This document shows positions 47,746-59,741 of a DNA stretch of 64,000 nucleotides, in pieces. The DNA is from Larus michahellis. Its lineage: Eukaryota; Chordata; Aves; Charadriiformes; Laridae. Within the stretch, counting starts at the first letter, position 1. Every line of letters begins with the position of its first letter. A program made the translations under genes and the position numbers. The notes below the pieces were generated by a model. That model was not told the DNA's origin and did not search any database. It saw only the letters and a program-made list of their open reading frames with translations. The stretch covers positions 14,915,378 through 14,979,377 of the forward strand of contig NC_133906.1 in the NCBI RefSeq assembly GCF_964199755.1, in the 5' to 3' direction.

Positions 47746-48214
47746 GGATTTCCTACAACCCACTGCGATGCCTTGACTCTGACACCACCTTCATATAAGT
47801 TTATAGCTCAGGGAGTGTATTGTGGAGTGCTGCTATTCTCTTAGCTTAAGATTGTGTATTATTAAGAGACGTAAACATTGATTCAAGAATAGTGGCCTGA
47901 TTTTTCAGCAGTTCTGAGGATCCTCAGACTCAATGCAGACACCCTCTGAAATTTCGGCTGGATTTTAGGTGCTTACAAGATGGTGGTGTACTGACTGGCA
48001 GAGCAGGGGATTAACAGGAGGTGGACTTGATGAATCTCACAGCTACCCTTGGTCTCCATCAGCAGCTGAGCTGTGTAAGAGCCAGGCTGCTGTGAACTCA
48101 GGGTGGCAGTGGGATGCAGGGCACCCACGGGAGCGTGAGATGGACCAGCATGGCCCTTCCCACCAGCCTGGAGAGGCTGCAGGATCTCCCAGCTACCGAA
48201 CACAGTGCTCTCCG

Positions 48215-48262
48215 TCCATGCCTCAGTTTCCCCATCCGCAAATCATGCGTGGTAATAGTTAA
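48215..48262 (-). repeat. MIR-like CORE-SINE relic, opposite orientation
   Basis: TGCCTCAGTTTCCCCATC, then GCAAATCATG, then GTAATAG is the reverse complement of the same MIR block (consensus TGCCTCAGTTTCCCCATCTG, TAAAATGGGGATAATA). It lies about 0.5 kb from the plus-oriented relic. Confidence 0.55.
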
Positions 48263-51200
48263 CCACCACACCAAAGTGACATCAAGCTGGATTATTTTCC
48301 AGTAAAATTGTTTCTTGCGCCTGGGACTCGATGTGCCCCTGAACGTTACCCTGCTGTTGCTGGATACGATGCTGATGCAAAGCTGAGGCATGCAAAACCT
48401 GAGGCTGTGTGACGAAAATGGTTCCTCCTGGGTGCAAATGGTCCCGGGCTCCGCAGAGCTCAGTAGTATCATCAGAACCACTAAGTCTTACTTTCAAACT
48501 TAACCCTTTTCATCCTGGCTTGCTATTACTTGCTCTAATGTACGATCCTCTTGCTGACCTCCCCAGTAAACGCCAGTTTGAGTTCCAGGCCCTTGACTAT
48601 GTGATGGGTTATTTGCTGTAGGGGCTGGGCTATTTGGATGCTTGGTCAGCACGATGTTGCTGTGCCAGGTAATATGGTGGTGACATGTTATGCTGCGATG
48701 TGTGGATTAAGTTCTTTGTTATTATTCCCTAGTGATGAAACAGCTTTGGTGTATGTAAGTGGTAGGGGATGAGAGTTGGGCAAGGGAGTGGTGTTGACGC
48801 AGGAATCCTTCCCTGAGCTGATGGATGTACTGCTGCTGTGGGATGTGTTTATGCATCTGGAGATATTGCCCTCCCTTTGTTTGTGCGCAGCAGGCTATCA
48901 CTAAGCTTGGGCATCGCCAAAGCGCCTGCTTTTTTGTGCCATCAGGAACAACGTTGGCTAACGTGACCAACCCTGGATCGGTCACGTGTTTGGCCCTGGT
49001 CCCCATCCTCCCTGACCAACATCCAGAGCTGATCCTTCAGCTTTGTCGAGAAGGAGAGCTTCCTTGTCCTGAACCGTGCTGCACTTGAGATTGGGTTGAA
49101 AACTCCAGGAAAATGGCTTCTCCCCATAAAACTAAAGCGGTGGCAATACGGAGATGACATTTCATAAGGTTTTCATTAATCTTGCTCTATTACTTCCAGC
49201 CACGGTGTCTGGTACTGCTCGGTACTGAACATACGTGTAACAAACTGTTCCTGCCCCAAAAAAAGCCGCCCGTGCAGGGCTGTGCCTGCTCTGGAGACGT
49301 TTGCTTCAGCATGTGGACATCAAAGGTCTGCAAAGCCTTCGGTGCCGATGTGTTACACAGATGTAATCTTGGAAAATTGGTAGGTACGAACACAGGACGT
49401 TTTAAGAAGGATTACATTTAGTGCAGTACAATAGTCCTTTATAGCCAGGGCCTTAATGTGCTGTGGTTCGTGCTGGTAATTAGTTGGATTAAGTTGTACC
49501 AATATAAACAAGGTAATAATGAGACAGTTACAGTAAATGGAATAAGCAGGGCTCATCCTGTGCCAGCCGTAGAGGCACTGTCGGGCATTTCGGATGCGTT
49601 GTGCAAAAAGCCTTGGGTGTTGATGGTACTGGGGAGGACGTCCTCACCCGTAAGCTGCTGTTTCACAGCCACCCCATGGACATCCAGCCGCTGTGGTGGC
49701 CTCGGCCGGTCAACGGAGCGGGAGCCCTGCTGATGCCTCGGCAGGCAAACCAGTACCAAACCCCAAATAGGCCATGGCAAGGACTTTTAAGATGGGAGAG
49801 ACCAAGGGCTCAGAGGAAAAGGTGAAGCAGCAAGGCTAGAAGTAGAAAATAAGATCAGATTACAGCTTTGCTGGGTTTTAATTGCATTGTTTAATTCCAG
49901 TTTCTAATGCTCTAAGAGTAGACATCAAATAGAGCGTTAAAATTATTCGAAACCAAGCTACAAGTCTCAACATCAGAATGCTTATTACACTTATCTGTGA
50001 CCTTCTTAACATTAAAACCGCCATATTATTATTATTTTACGTCTTCAGATTATTATTAGGCTTCTGAACTCTGCTGCAGCTTGATTTATAGAAACTGCTT
50101 AGTCACTGGCAGCGGTGCGGTGCTGGGAGGGAGAGATGAGATGCTCGCTGGTGTTTCAGCAGAGCCTCCTGCCAAGAAGCAGCCGCTGCCCTTGACAGAT
50201 CATTGAAAGCTGGTCCGTGTTTCCCTCTCACGCCTAACTTCAGGAGGAGCTGCGAACCAACCCAACCTCCTTCCCCATGGAAAGCTAGGGGTGGAAAAAT
50301 TCACAGCTCAATTAATGCATCCCCTCCAGTCGGCTGGGGCAGATTTTTGTGTTTTGCATGAAAAGCCATCTTCTGGGTTTGCTGTGAACTCTGCTGGGAG
50401 CGCTGCCCTAGATTTTTGGGGGAGGTTTTGCTGCTGGGAGGTTGGGGTTGAGGCTGCAGTAGCAGCTCGAAGGGGCAGAAGTGGTGGGCGATGCGGGCAG
50501 GAGCCACCTTGGGATGGGAGGCAGGAGGGGGCTTGGCGTGATCCGGGCCCCGGGGCACTGACGAGCACTTTCAAAATTAAATACAGGGGGAGGGCGACTG
50601 CTGCTTAATCACATTAACGATCGGGATGGTTTCTGTGACCCCACTCGGCGGAGCAAACGCTCTGAGCAGAAGCTGCAGGACAGGCTCTTACAAGACGGGT
50701 GTTTTCTCCTGGGTTGTACGTGCACCAGGGCAGAGTAAATGCTAATAACGTACAACTGTCTGAACAAACCAATTACAAACCTGTTTCTTTTGGTTATTTG
50801 CTGAGTAATGACTATGCTAAGTTCTTTGTAAAGCACATACAAATTCACAAAGCTATGCCCTGTGCAACGGGCAGGCAGCGATGCCTTGTCCACCACTTCT
50901 TCGGTCAAACGCCATCATTCCCGGTGCTGGCGCTGCAGGGCTTGTGCTCCAGACAGCCCCGCGTTTGGTCCAGAGCCCTTTGAAGCCTGCAACGTAGAAA
51001 GCTTTTAAAAAAAAAAAAAAGGTATCGAACACTTCCATCCCGATTTCTTTTGTGCATAGATTTAAGAATCAGCTAACGAAGTGTGCCTGTTTGCAATGTG
51101 CTGGTATCCTGGAGATTTAAGTGGGATAGCTCAAAGAACACACATCAGTTAAGTAGCTTAGTCTTTAATTTTATTCACACTGGAGTATGCCATTGTCAGG

Positions 51201-52702
51201 TATTTTCAGGGAGCTAACAGAAGAAAAACAACGGCTCCGTTTGGCAGAGTCCAGTAAATGAAAAGTATCGAAGGTATAAAGTCCTAAACTGCGGCAAATA
51301 GTTGAAAATAACAGATTAGTTCTTCTCTCCTAACTCAATGCCTTTATTCTTTTTGACATTATTTTTTTTATTACTTTTGCTCCTATAACACGTCGTGGTG
51401 GCTCAGTGTGAAAGGTCTGTAATAACGTTTCATTGATGTGAAGTCACCAAATAACCACTATTCATCCTCTGGTCTCACGTGGTTACAAATGTCTAGAATA
51501 TAGCCAGAAATGGGCTGGCATTGATAGAATAGAGTAAAATAAGTGACGGGGAAAAAGCATTAAAAAGCATGTACTGAGGAATTATACACCCAGAAAACCA
51601 TGTTTTATGTATCTATTGGAAATCAGAAATGGCATGTGATAATCCAGTGATGTAGGGAGCTATTTTATGGGATAGCTGGTGGCCGCAGCAGCACGCTTCT
51701 GCCCTTCTCCTGTCCAAATAATTGTACTTCCTCACGGATACAATCCTGAGTCAATATTTTCAGGAACTTTGCTGCTTACTTAGCGTGAGACCAATTCTGA
51801 TGCTTCTTGGTCGTTTAAATAGCAGAGCTCGAAATAGCGGGGCCACAAGCACGCTGCAGTAGCAGATCCGAGGTGGGATGAGGCTCTGGAGATGGGACCC
51901 ACCACCCGGTTTAGCTCAGGTTTTGGTGTCGGAGGAGGCTGGAGGAGGGAGGCGCCACCTCCACTAAAGCCTCTCTGCCCAGTTTGGAGTTTGCCAGCTC
52001 ATCCTAATGCCTGAGACTTGACTTGGTCTCCTCTCTCAGCAGGGGCATCTGAGGACCGTATTCTAAGTAGAGACATTAAGGCTTGGCATGATAAACCTAT
52101 TGATATAGGGCATTTGGGGGCATAAATTCAATAAATTTGTTTCACTGAGCATGGTGTTGGCTGTGTCCCTTCAGAAGCAACTGGGGCCCTAAATGCAGCA
52201 AAACCAGAATGTATTTAAAAAAAAAAAAGAGTGCTGGCTTGACAACATCTCCCAGTCCCGTCCCAGTCTGTATCTAGTTCTCAGCTATTGTCTGCCTTCA
52301 GTCCAATAGTAAAGTCATATTTATTTACTTGGCTCCGCTGTGTTAATGAAAAAGCCACTTAACAAAACAAATAGAAGGAAGGACATTTGCAACCAATTAT
52401 GGTATTGCTGATCAGTCAAATTGCGCTGGAAATTACATGTTGAAGTTCAGCCCAGGCAGCTGATCAATTACCTGGTAGCTTGGCACGGGTGCGTGCTATC
52501 GACTTAATAAATCAATGTAATTTCAGTCGCTATGCCAGAATTTATATGTGTAGTCAATATGACATCAATATTACATAAAGATGGTTAAAACTAATTGGCC
52601 AAACGCCGTGCTCTCTTATCTGCCGTGCAACCCCGATGGTGCTCCGGCAGGCAGGGTGGAATTTGGCTGGCTCTTCTTTAAATACGCCCCTGGGCATCCT
52701 TT

Positions 52703-52725
52703 AAAAAAAAAAAAAAAAAAAAAAA
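52703..52725. repeat. A23 homopolymer
   Basis: An uninterrupted run of A. No retroposed body is recognisable to its left. Confidence 0.9.
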
Positions 52726-53380
52726 CGTGTTTTTAAAGCCTTTCTTTTTTGCAACCACAAGGGAAGTTAGCACTCCAGCATATAATTCAGGGTTGACCAA
52801 ATTGCCAGCGAGGCTATCTGCTTCTCGGGGAAGACTTGCTGTGCGCCGGCTCCTGGAGAGGCTTGTGGAAAACAGGGGCTTTCTCTTGGGTGGCAGATGC
52901 CCATCTTGGCTGGTTTACGCACAGCTTCCTCTTCTTAATTAGCTCTGACATTTTAGTGATTGTAATATGGGTTTGGTGTAGAAGTGGAGGCTCAAAGCAC
53001 TGGGGTTTTTTTGCTGAAAACAAAGTTTGCTTTAAGTATAGGGGAAAAATGGGATGGTTCTACCTCTCTGGAAGCTTTGTGATGGGGCACAGAAATACGG
53101 GAGCTTTTGGAATTGTTGGTGGTGACTTGCTCCCACACCTGATACCGACAGTCTCGGTGCTCTCAGATTTCACTCTTGTCCAATTAGTCTGGTCTCTCTT
53201 TGCCCTCCTGTTCTGTGCCGGTGACACCAGTTCACCGGTGGTTCCCAGCTCCGCCGTACCTCTCCTCCAGGAAATGCACTCTTATCGGCACGTCTATATT
53301 TTGGGAGCACATATAGGGAATTGAGCCATGGTTGTGCTAGCTGCTTTGCAAAAGGAGGGGGGGAAAAACAAGAAAAAAAC

Positions 53381-54110
53381 CCAAACCAAAAACAATCCCT
53401 GCCCTGAAGGTCTTATGTTCTGCAGGCACTTAGAACCATGGGGATGGGGATACAACATACCAAAAAAAAAAAAAACACATATATGTAAGGCAAAGAGCCT
53501 TCTCTGGTAGTGTAATTTGGTTTGGCTAATGCTTAGCTGAGAGCAGAGGTAGGGAGCGAGGAAAAGAGGAAGGAAAATCCTAGTTCATCACTTGCCCAGC
53601 CATCGCCAAGGCTGCGTTTGGTAAGGTTTTTTTTGGCAGAAGTGACTCGTAAGGATAGTTTTGAAGGAGGAGAAAGGAGTGGCTGTTGAGATTTTTATCG
53701 GGAAGGTTTTCCCAGGCTTAAAAGAAAGCTGGGGAGGAAGCGAGTCTGCGCCGAGGGAAGAAGCTGACGGAGGGATTAGGGAGGCTGGCGGGGCAGAGGT
53801 TAGGGGCTGGCCGTACGGTAGGTAGGTTATTGGTTCAGCGAGGTAAGAGGAGATGGGGAGAGGTAACAGGAATAAAGAGGAGAAGGCAAGAAGCTTGTAA
53901 ATTATGTAAACGAAGAACTGGTATGATTGTGGGGTGAATTGATGTGGTCTTGAGGGCAGCTGTTAAAACTGAAGATTACAATAACTGATGTAAGAGGAGG
54001 GAGGCTTGGAGGAGAATTCTTTTTTTAAAAAAAAAAAAGGGTTTTAGAGATGTTAAAAAGAAAAAGAGCAGGCTTGAGATGTGATTCCAAAGAAATCCAT
54101 CCAGTCAGTG
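53381..54110 (+). repeat. Possible ancient amniote interspersed repeat
   Basis: The segment opens with CAATCCCTGCCCTGAAGGTC, resembling the CCCTGCCCYRAAGAGCTTAC start of an old repeat common in turtles and other sauropsids. It continues with GTTTTGAAGGAGGA, GGTTTTCCCAGGC, GAGGCTGGCGGGGCAGAGGT, GTTATTGGTTCAGCGAGGTA and GAGAAGGCAAGAAGCTTGTA, in the same order as I remember for that family. I cannot name the family with confidence. Confidence 0.4.
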
Positions 54111-55084
54111 CATATGGTGGATGAGACTGGGCTGGAGTGGGAGGAGAGGGGTATCACCTGAGTGAGAGGGAAAGGGGGAAAAGAGGGAGGACTGGAGCAA
54201 ACAGCCTTCACCTGGTGTACTGGGAGGGGTGGAAAGCAGCAGTCTCAGCTGTTGCAGCTTTTTTGAGTTATCTGAGTATTTTTCCAATTTATTTTTTTGA
54301 TGAACAGGTCTTTATTTTTATATCGTTACCGATTCTGGTAACTTACCCAGCGTCACAAAATGTGACTGCGGGTAGTATCCTGGCTATTCAGCCAGTCTAA
54401 TTCATCATCTGACACCAACTTCATGCAAACAAGGTTTCCTTTGCTATTTCCAACAGCAGAAAAACACTCTGAGAAAACTTTTTGTAGTGTTTTATCCTTT
54501 CTAACTCTGGCCATCTCTCAAATAAAAAACGTCAGTGGTCTGTGGAAAAAAGAATAATAATTAAAAAAAATAGATACTTGCTTGTATTTTTCTGAACCAC
54601 CAGATCAGTTTACCCATTCCTGAGAAAAGACGCAATCAAATAATGTTTTCCTGATTGTCAGAATGCAGAATAATGCCTAGATGACTCTTTCAAAGAAGAT
54701 ACTTTCATATTTGTCCTATCCAATGCAGAAGATAATCAGCTATTTCTTTCTCCCACCCCAAGTATTTACATCTCGAAAAGTTTAGTAGATTTGTTTTCCT
54801 TCCTTTTTGCTTGGTTAGAAAAAAAAAATTATTTTTACATTGATTTTTTTTTTTTGTTTGCTTGTTCGTGTTGGAGTACAGAGACAGAATGTGGAACAGC
54901 TGAATATGGGTGGGGGGTTTATATCTGTATGTACAACCAGTGAGGCTTGGAGAGCATCATATCCCAGTATGGTATGATGGAAAGAAGGTGTGAAATCCTG
55001 GATGCAGAGACATCAGTTGCAATACTTCCTTTAGTTTTAATTTCCTTTATTAGATGTAAATAGTAGAGTAATTCATACTCTTTG

Positions 55085-55985
55085 AGGACTTGGACAGTGG
55101 GATTGAGTGCACCCTCAGCAATCTGTGTGGTGTGTCTGACACACCTGAGGGATGGGATGTCACCCAGAGGGACCTGGACAAGCTTGAGAGGTAAGCCCAT
55201 ATGAACCTCATAAGGTTCAACAAGGGCAAGTGCAGGGTCCTGCACCTGGGTCAGGGCAACCCCAAGCTCAAACCCAGGCTAGGCAGAGAATGGCTGGAGA
55301 GCAGCCCTGAGGAGAAGGACTTGGGGGTGTTGGAGGATGAGAAGCTCAACACAAGCCGGCAACATGCGCTGGCAGCCCAGAAACCCCCCGCAGCCTGGGC
55401 TGCATCCCCAGCAGCGTGGGCAGCAGGGTGAGGGGGGGATTCTGCCCCACTGCTCCGCTCTGGGGAGACCCCCCTGCAGTGCTGCCTCCAGCGCTGGGGC
55501 ACCAACAGCAGAAGGACACGGAGCTGTTGGAGCGGGGCCAGAGGAGGCCCCGGAGATGCTGGGAGGGCTGGAGCCCCTCTGCTGTGAGGACAGGCTGAGA
55601 GAGTTGGGGGGGTTCAGCCTGGAGAAGAGAAGGCTCCGGGGAGACCTTGGAGCCCCTTCCAGTCCCTCAAGGGGCTCCAGGAAAGCTGGGGAGGGACTCT
55701 GGAGCAGGGAGGGGAGCCATAGGACAAGGGGGAATGGTTTTACACTGGAAGAGGGGAGATTTAGATGAGATATGAGGAAGGAATTCTTTGCTGTGAGGGT
55801 GGTGAGCCCCTGGCCCAGGTTGCCCAGAGAAGCTGTGGCTGCCCCATCCCTGGAGGGGTTCAAGGCCAGGTTGGACGGGGCTTGGAGCAACCTGGTGTGG
55901 TGGGAGGTGTCCCTGCTCATGGCAGGAGGCTTGGACTAAGTGGCCTTTAAAGGTCCCTTCCAACCCAAACCATTCTATGATTCCT
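55085..55985 (+). mobile_element. CR1 LINE 3' part, about 0.9 kb
   Basis: Begins in ORF2 (GTTCAACAAGGGCAAGTGCA, GGTCCTGCACCTGGGTCAGG) and runs through CTCTGGGGAGACCCCCCTGC, GGTTCAGCCTGGAGAAGAGA and GGAATTCTTTGCTGTGAGGG to the 3' end GGTCCCTTCCAACCC and CATTCTATGATTC. Several indels and stops break the reading frame. It is the longest young-type CR1 in the window. Long antisense frames here, up to 213 codons, are not genes. Confidence 0.93.
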
Positions 55986-58900
55986 CCAAAATAAGTCACT
56001 TTTTGATCCTCTTCAGATTGGAATCCATCTGACCCTATTTTAACTCTCAACCGCACCAGCAACTATTGCATTTCCATCTGTGGACAATCCTTCATCACAA
56101 CTTTGGCTCTGAGTTCTCTTGTGTTTCCTTGAGGAGTTCCCAAACGGCGGATGGGGCGGGATAGGGAGGTGCAATGCTGCTAGCGTCACTCTGCTGGGGA
56201 GGATCTCCGGGAGGTGACACTCTGGATCATGTCTGGGCTCATGTGGCCCAGCCGGTGCCTGCTGGGGTGGGAGCGGGTCTGTGTACTCCAGGCGTCTCCT
56301 CCTGACAGCTCTCTCCAAGGCAGCTGTACAGCCAGGAGCTTTGTGAAAGTCTCTGTGTACATACACCGATGTGCTGTGACGGCGTTATTTCCACTCGACA
56401 GATGGCTGGAGGTGGAGTGATGATGGTGAAGGTGAAGTGATGCAGCCTCAGGCGCTGGTACCCACCAACTCCTGATGCTGTAAGTCAACCCTGAGATCTG
56501 CAGGAAGACTCTGCTGAGAAATACGGCCCCAAATAATGTGGCTGGTCTTTAGTTTGGACTTGGAGATGACACTCATGGATGGGGGGCATCTCCAGCAGCC
56601 CTCGATTCCCGGACTCCTCACCCGGCTCTCCCAGTGATGGTAACGCATTTGCATAAGAAGCAACTGGGTGAGTAATACCAGCCTCTGCAGACATCAAATG
56701 CAGCAAGTATTTTGCGGTAAACCTGTTGCTGCTCTGGGCAGGGAGGATGCACTTTACTCCGAAAGCGCGGGATGAAAGCCTTTGTGGCAAGGGCTGTGCT
56801 TTGAAAGCAACTGAGCCCAATCGTCTGCTCAAGCAACTGTTTTATTATCAGAATAACTGATCTCCCAAAGCACTTAACACCGCTGCCTGCACCAAACGGA
56901 GCCCGCGCGCGCTGCAGCCTCGCAGCCTTTTGCTAGTGCTGCCCAGTAGCTGAATCTCACTCCATCAATATATCGTGGTTAATTGCAATAAAATAGGGGA
57001 TTTAAGGGATTCACCTGTTTAGGTTGCTTGTTCAAGTGGGCTCAGGGTGGTACACAGTGAAAATAACCACCATCAGATGCCTAGCCTGTATCTACATGAC
57101 CCGAAATGGCTGTATTTGCCCAATTCCTAAGCTGCAGTGACACAGCCCCGTGGTTGTCATCGCAGAACCGAGTCTAAGAATAAACTAGATTTGCACCTTT
57201 GTAGATAAGATCATTACTTCAGAGCCAGGCGGCGGCTGTAGCTGATGGACGGGCTGCGATCCTGGGCGCTGGGTTATTCCTGACTTTGGCCTTGGCCACG
57301 TGTATCACTGCAGCAAAATTTTGTGTGCTCCTGCTTTCTTACGTGGAGATAAGGATACCGGTCCCCGGATTAAAAGTGTTATTAAGGAGCCACATTATGA
57401 CTGCAGTTATTATTTTACAGGCTGAGCAGTGTGCAGGAGCTGGCGGTGCTGCTGCTGAGCTTCCTCGAGGAGTGTGTGCATTTGCAAAAGGGAGGAAGAA
57501 AACCGTGCAGGAGGATTTTCTCATATATAAGCTGAGGAAACAGATAATCTCTGAAACAGCCAACAGTTTTTATTTACTGTGAAAATTTGAATCTTGCTCT
57601 CAATTTCCCATCAAGATAAAACGCAGGCATTTGGTTAAAATGGTAACTTAATGCTCCAGAGGTTTAATTACCACCACTTTATAATCAGAATCAACACGGA
57701 GTGCAGTCTCCAGCTCCCAACTTCAACAAGACATGCAGACCCCCACAGAGCAGTCAATAAAAGGCAGATACATCGCATGCACTCAGATTTTTGTGGTCCT
57801 TCCCATAGCTGAACTTGCAAATCTGCTATTGCTGATAGTTTGCTTTCAAACCTCAGGTTCTTCCTTAGCTATTATCAAACTATTATCAAAGCTCCTTATT
57901 ACTATAAGTTGCTCTGTGTATAATTTTTTTATAGGTGTGCATGGTACTGAATTAAGGGAGTTTACAGTGCCGGAAACTAAACTTCCAAATATTTTTATGT
58001 ATCAACAGAAAGCACTGGTCTGAACTAGTCTCGATAGTGGTGATTATTGAAACTTTAAGGGCCTTGGTTGGAAAAAACGTCAAGGTGGCAGGTATGTTTT
58101 CTGGACTGCGGCTGATGTGATCTCTGGCATGAGCCTCCGCTCCGTAGGATGAATGATCGGTGCTCCTCTGTTGCAGTTCCTGCTGCATTTCTCTAAAGAT
58201 TTCAGGACTTACAGATCAGGCGTAGGGCCAGCCTGGGTCTCACTTGGTACGGTTTTCCCTCTGCAAATTAAGATTTCTCTTCTCCGGTCTGTTCTTCCAG
58301 TGCGTTTTCTGAACGAGGTCGTCTGGCTGTGCCAGCTGTTGTCGATGCCTATGAAAATCACACATACTCTATATTTTCACTCATTATTTTCCAAGTTGGT
58401 GTTTTAGTGAGTAAAACCTTTATCTGTATTACGGCCAGGGTCCTGCCTGACACTGAAGTAGCTATATCCAAGCAAATCTGGCCAGCACAGGTATTTCTAG
58501 CCATGGAATCTGCAATCCTCTGCCTTCTGCCGGGGGTCGAGCATCACGGGATGCTCCTGAGCTGTTTCTTTGCTACAGTTTCTGCTCTAAGTGAGGTTTA
58601 ATTTTTTCTCACCATCGCCAGCCCCCTCTAAAAAGCAGCACGTTCTGTATCCTGCCCCGACTGACTCGTGGAAATAAGAGATACCCTATTAACAACCTTT
58701 GTGCAAACAAAGCCTTGGTCTGGTTAGTGCCAGCACTTTCCATCCAGCATGAGTATTTGTTTTTCCATGCTCTTAATCTTATAAATTGAATCGAGTCTGA
58801 TAAAAGCGACTTCCTGAATATTGCATAACGGTTTGTGTCTGTCAGGATGGAAGACAAACAAACCTGACCTTGAACTCGGAAAGTTTCCTCCCAGCAGGTA

Positions 58901-59576
58901 GGAGCTTCCAAAAGCCTGTGCTGATCTGGGAAATGCCAGAGGGGGCTCCTGGTCTCCTCGCTGCCCTGGGACAGCAGCGAGCCTTCCCTGGCAGCTACCC
59001 TTTCCCCCCTCAAAAAAAGCCCAAAAGCTTTGGATCCTCCTCTGGGGACTACAGAATCCTCAGAAAGAGCTGCAGCAGGAAGACAACAGCATGTTCTTGC
59101 TCCAAAAAGGAGGCAGAGGAGAAATCCTGTCCATATCTGGCATAGTTTAGCCTCCAGGGATTAATTAAAGGCTTTTTCAGTTTTTCTTTCAAACCTCACA
59201 ACATTCGTCTCTGCCTCACTGAATAGGGAAAAGGGAGAGGCATTTTCTCTGGTCAATCACCAGCCTGTTTCAATTTTCAGTTTTACATTGCAGTAATATT
59301 TTTTTCCTAAGGGAATACCACAGGAAGGGCAAACTTTGGCTTCTCCCCGTTGGAGCATTACGTCATTAATAGAGCTGGAAATCTGAGTGGCGGGCGAAAT
59401 GAATATTCCCTAAACTCAGCAATCCCCCCCCCCACCTCTGCTTGGTGCTCCTGTCCCCTCTCCCCTCCCATGGCTAAGGCAGGTGAAGGTGTCGGCGGAG
59501 CCAGCGTGGGGTGGGGGACGGGGGGACCAGGAGCCTGTGCACGGTGATGCTGCCGGAGCAGGAGGGTGTTCTGCAT
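55986..59576. other. Intergenic, no gene recognised
   Basis: AT-rich and mixed sequence without recognisable exons or repeats. Overlapping frames around 56.0-56.8 kb on both strands are unsupported. Confidence 0.45.
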
Positions 59577-59741
59577 TAGGTTGCCCTGAAAACTTGGGGC
59601 TGCCCCATCCCTGGAGGTGTTCAAGGCCAGGTTGGACAGGGCTTGGAGCAACCTGGGCTGGTGGGAGGTGTCCCTGCCCAGGGCAGGGGGTGGCACTGCA
59701 TGGCCTTTAAGGTCCCTTCCAACCCAAACCATTCTAGGATC
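59577..59741 (+). mobile_element. CR1 LINE 3' end
   Basis: TAGGTTGCCCTGAAAACTTG, CCCTGGAGGTGTTCAAGG, GGTTGGACAGGGCTTGGAGC, GGTGTCCCTGCCCAGGGCAG, GGTCCCTTCCAACCC and CATTCTAGGATCC. It is 5'-truncated and lacks a good copy of the terminal short repeat. Confidence 0.92.

Larger units (their letters stand above)
42958..53380. other. Gene desert with only old repeats
   Basis: No conserved exon recognised. The only assignable sequences are the two MIR-like relics at 47.7 and 48.2 kb and an A15 run at about 51,006-51,020. Confidence 0.45.

Noticed and set aside
55279-55920. 213-codon minus-strand frame and a 143-codon plus-strand frame
   Set aside because: Both lie inside a CR1 copy; the minus one is antisense to CR1, and similar frames recur in other CR1 3' ends.
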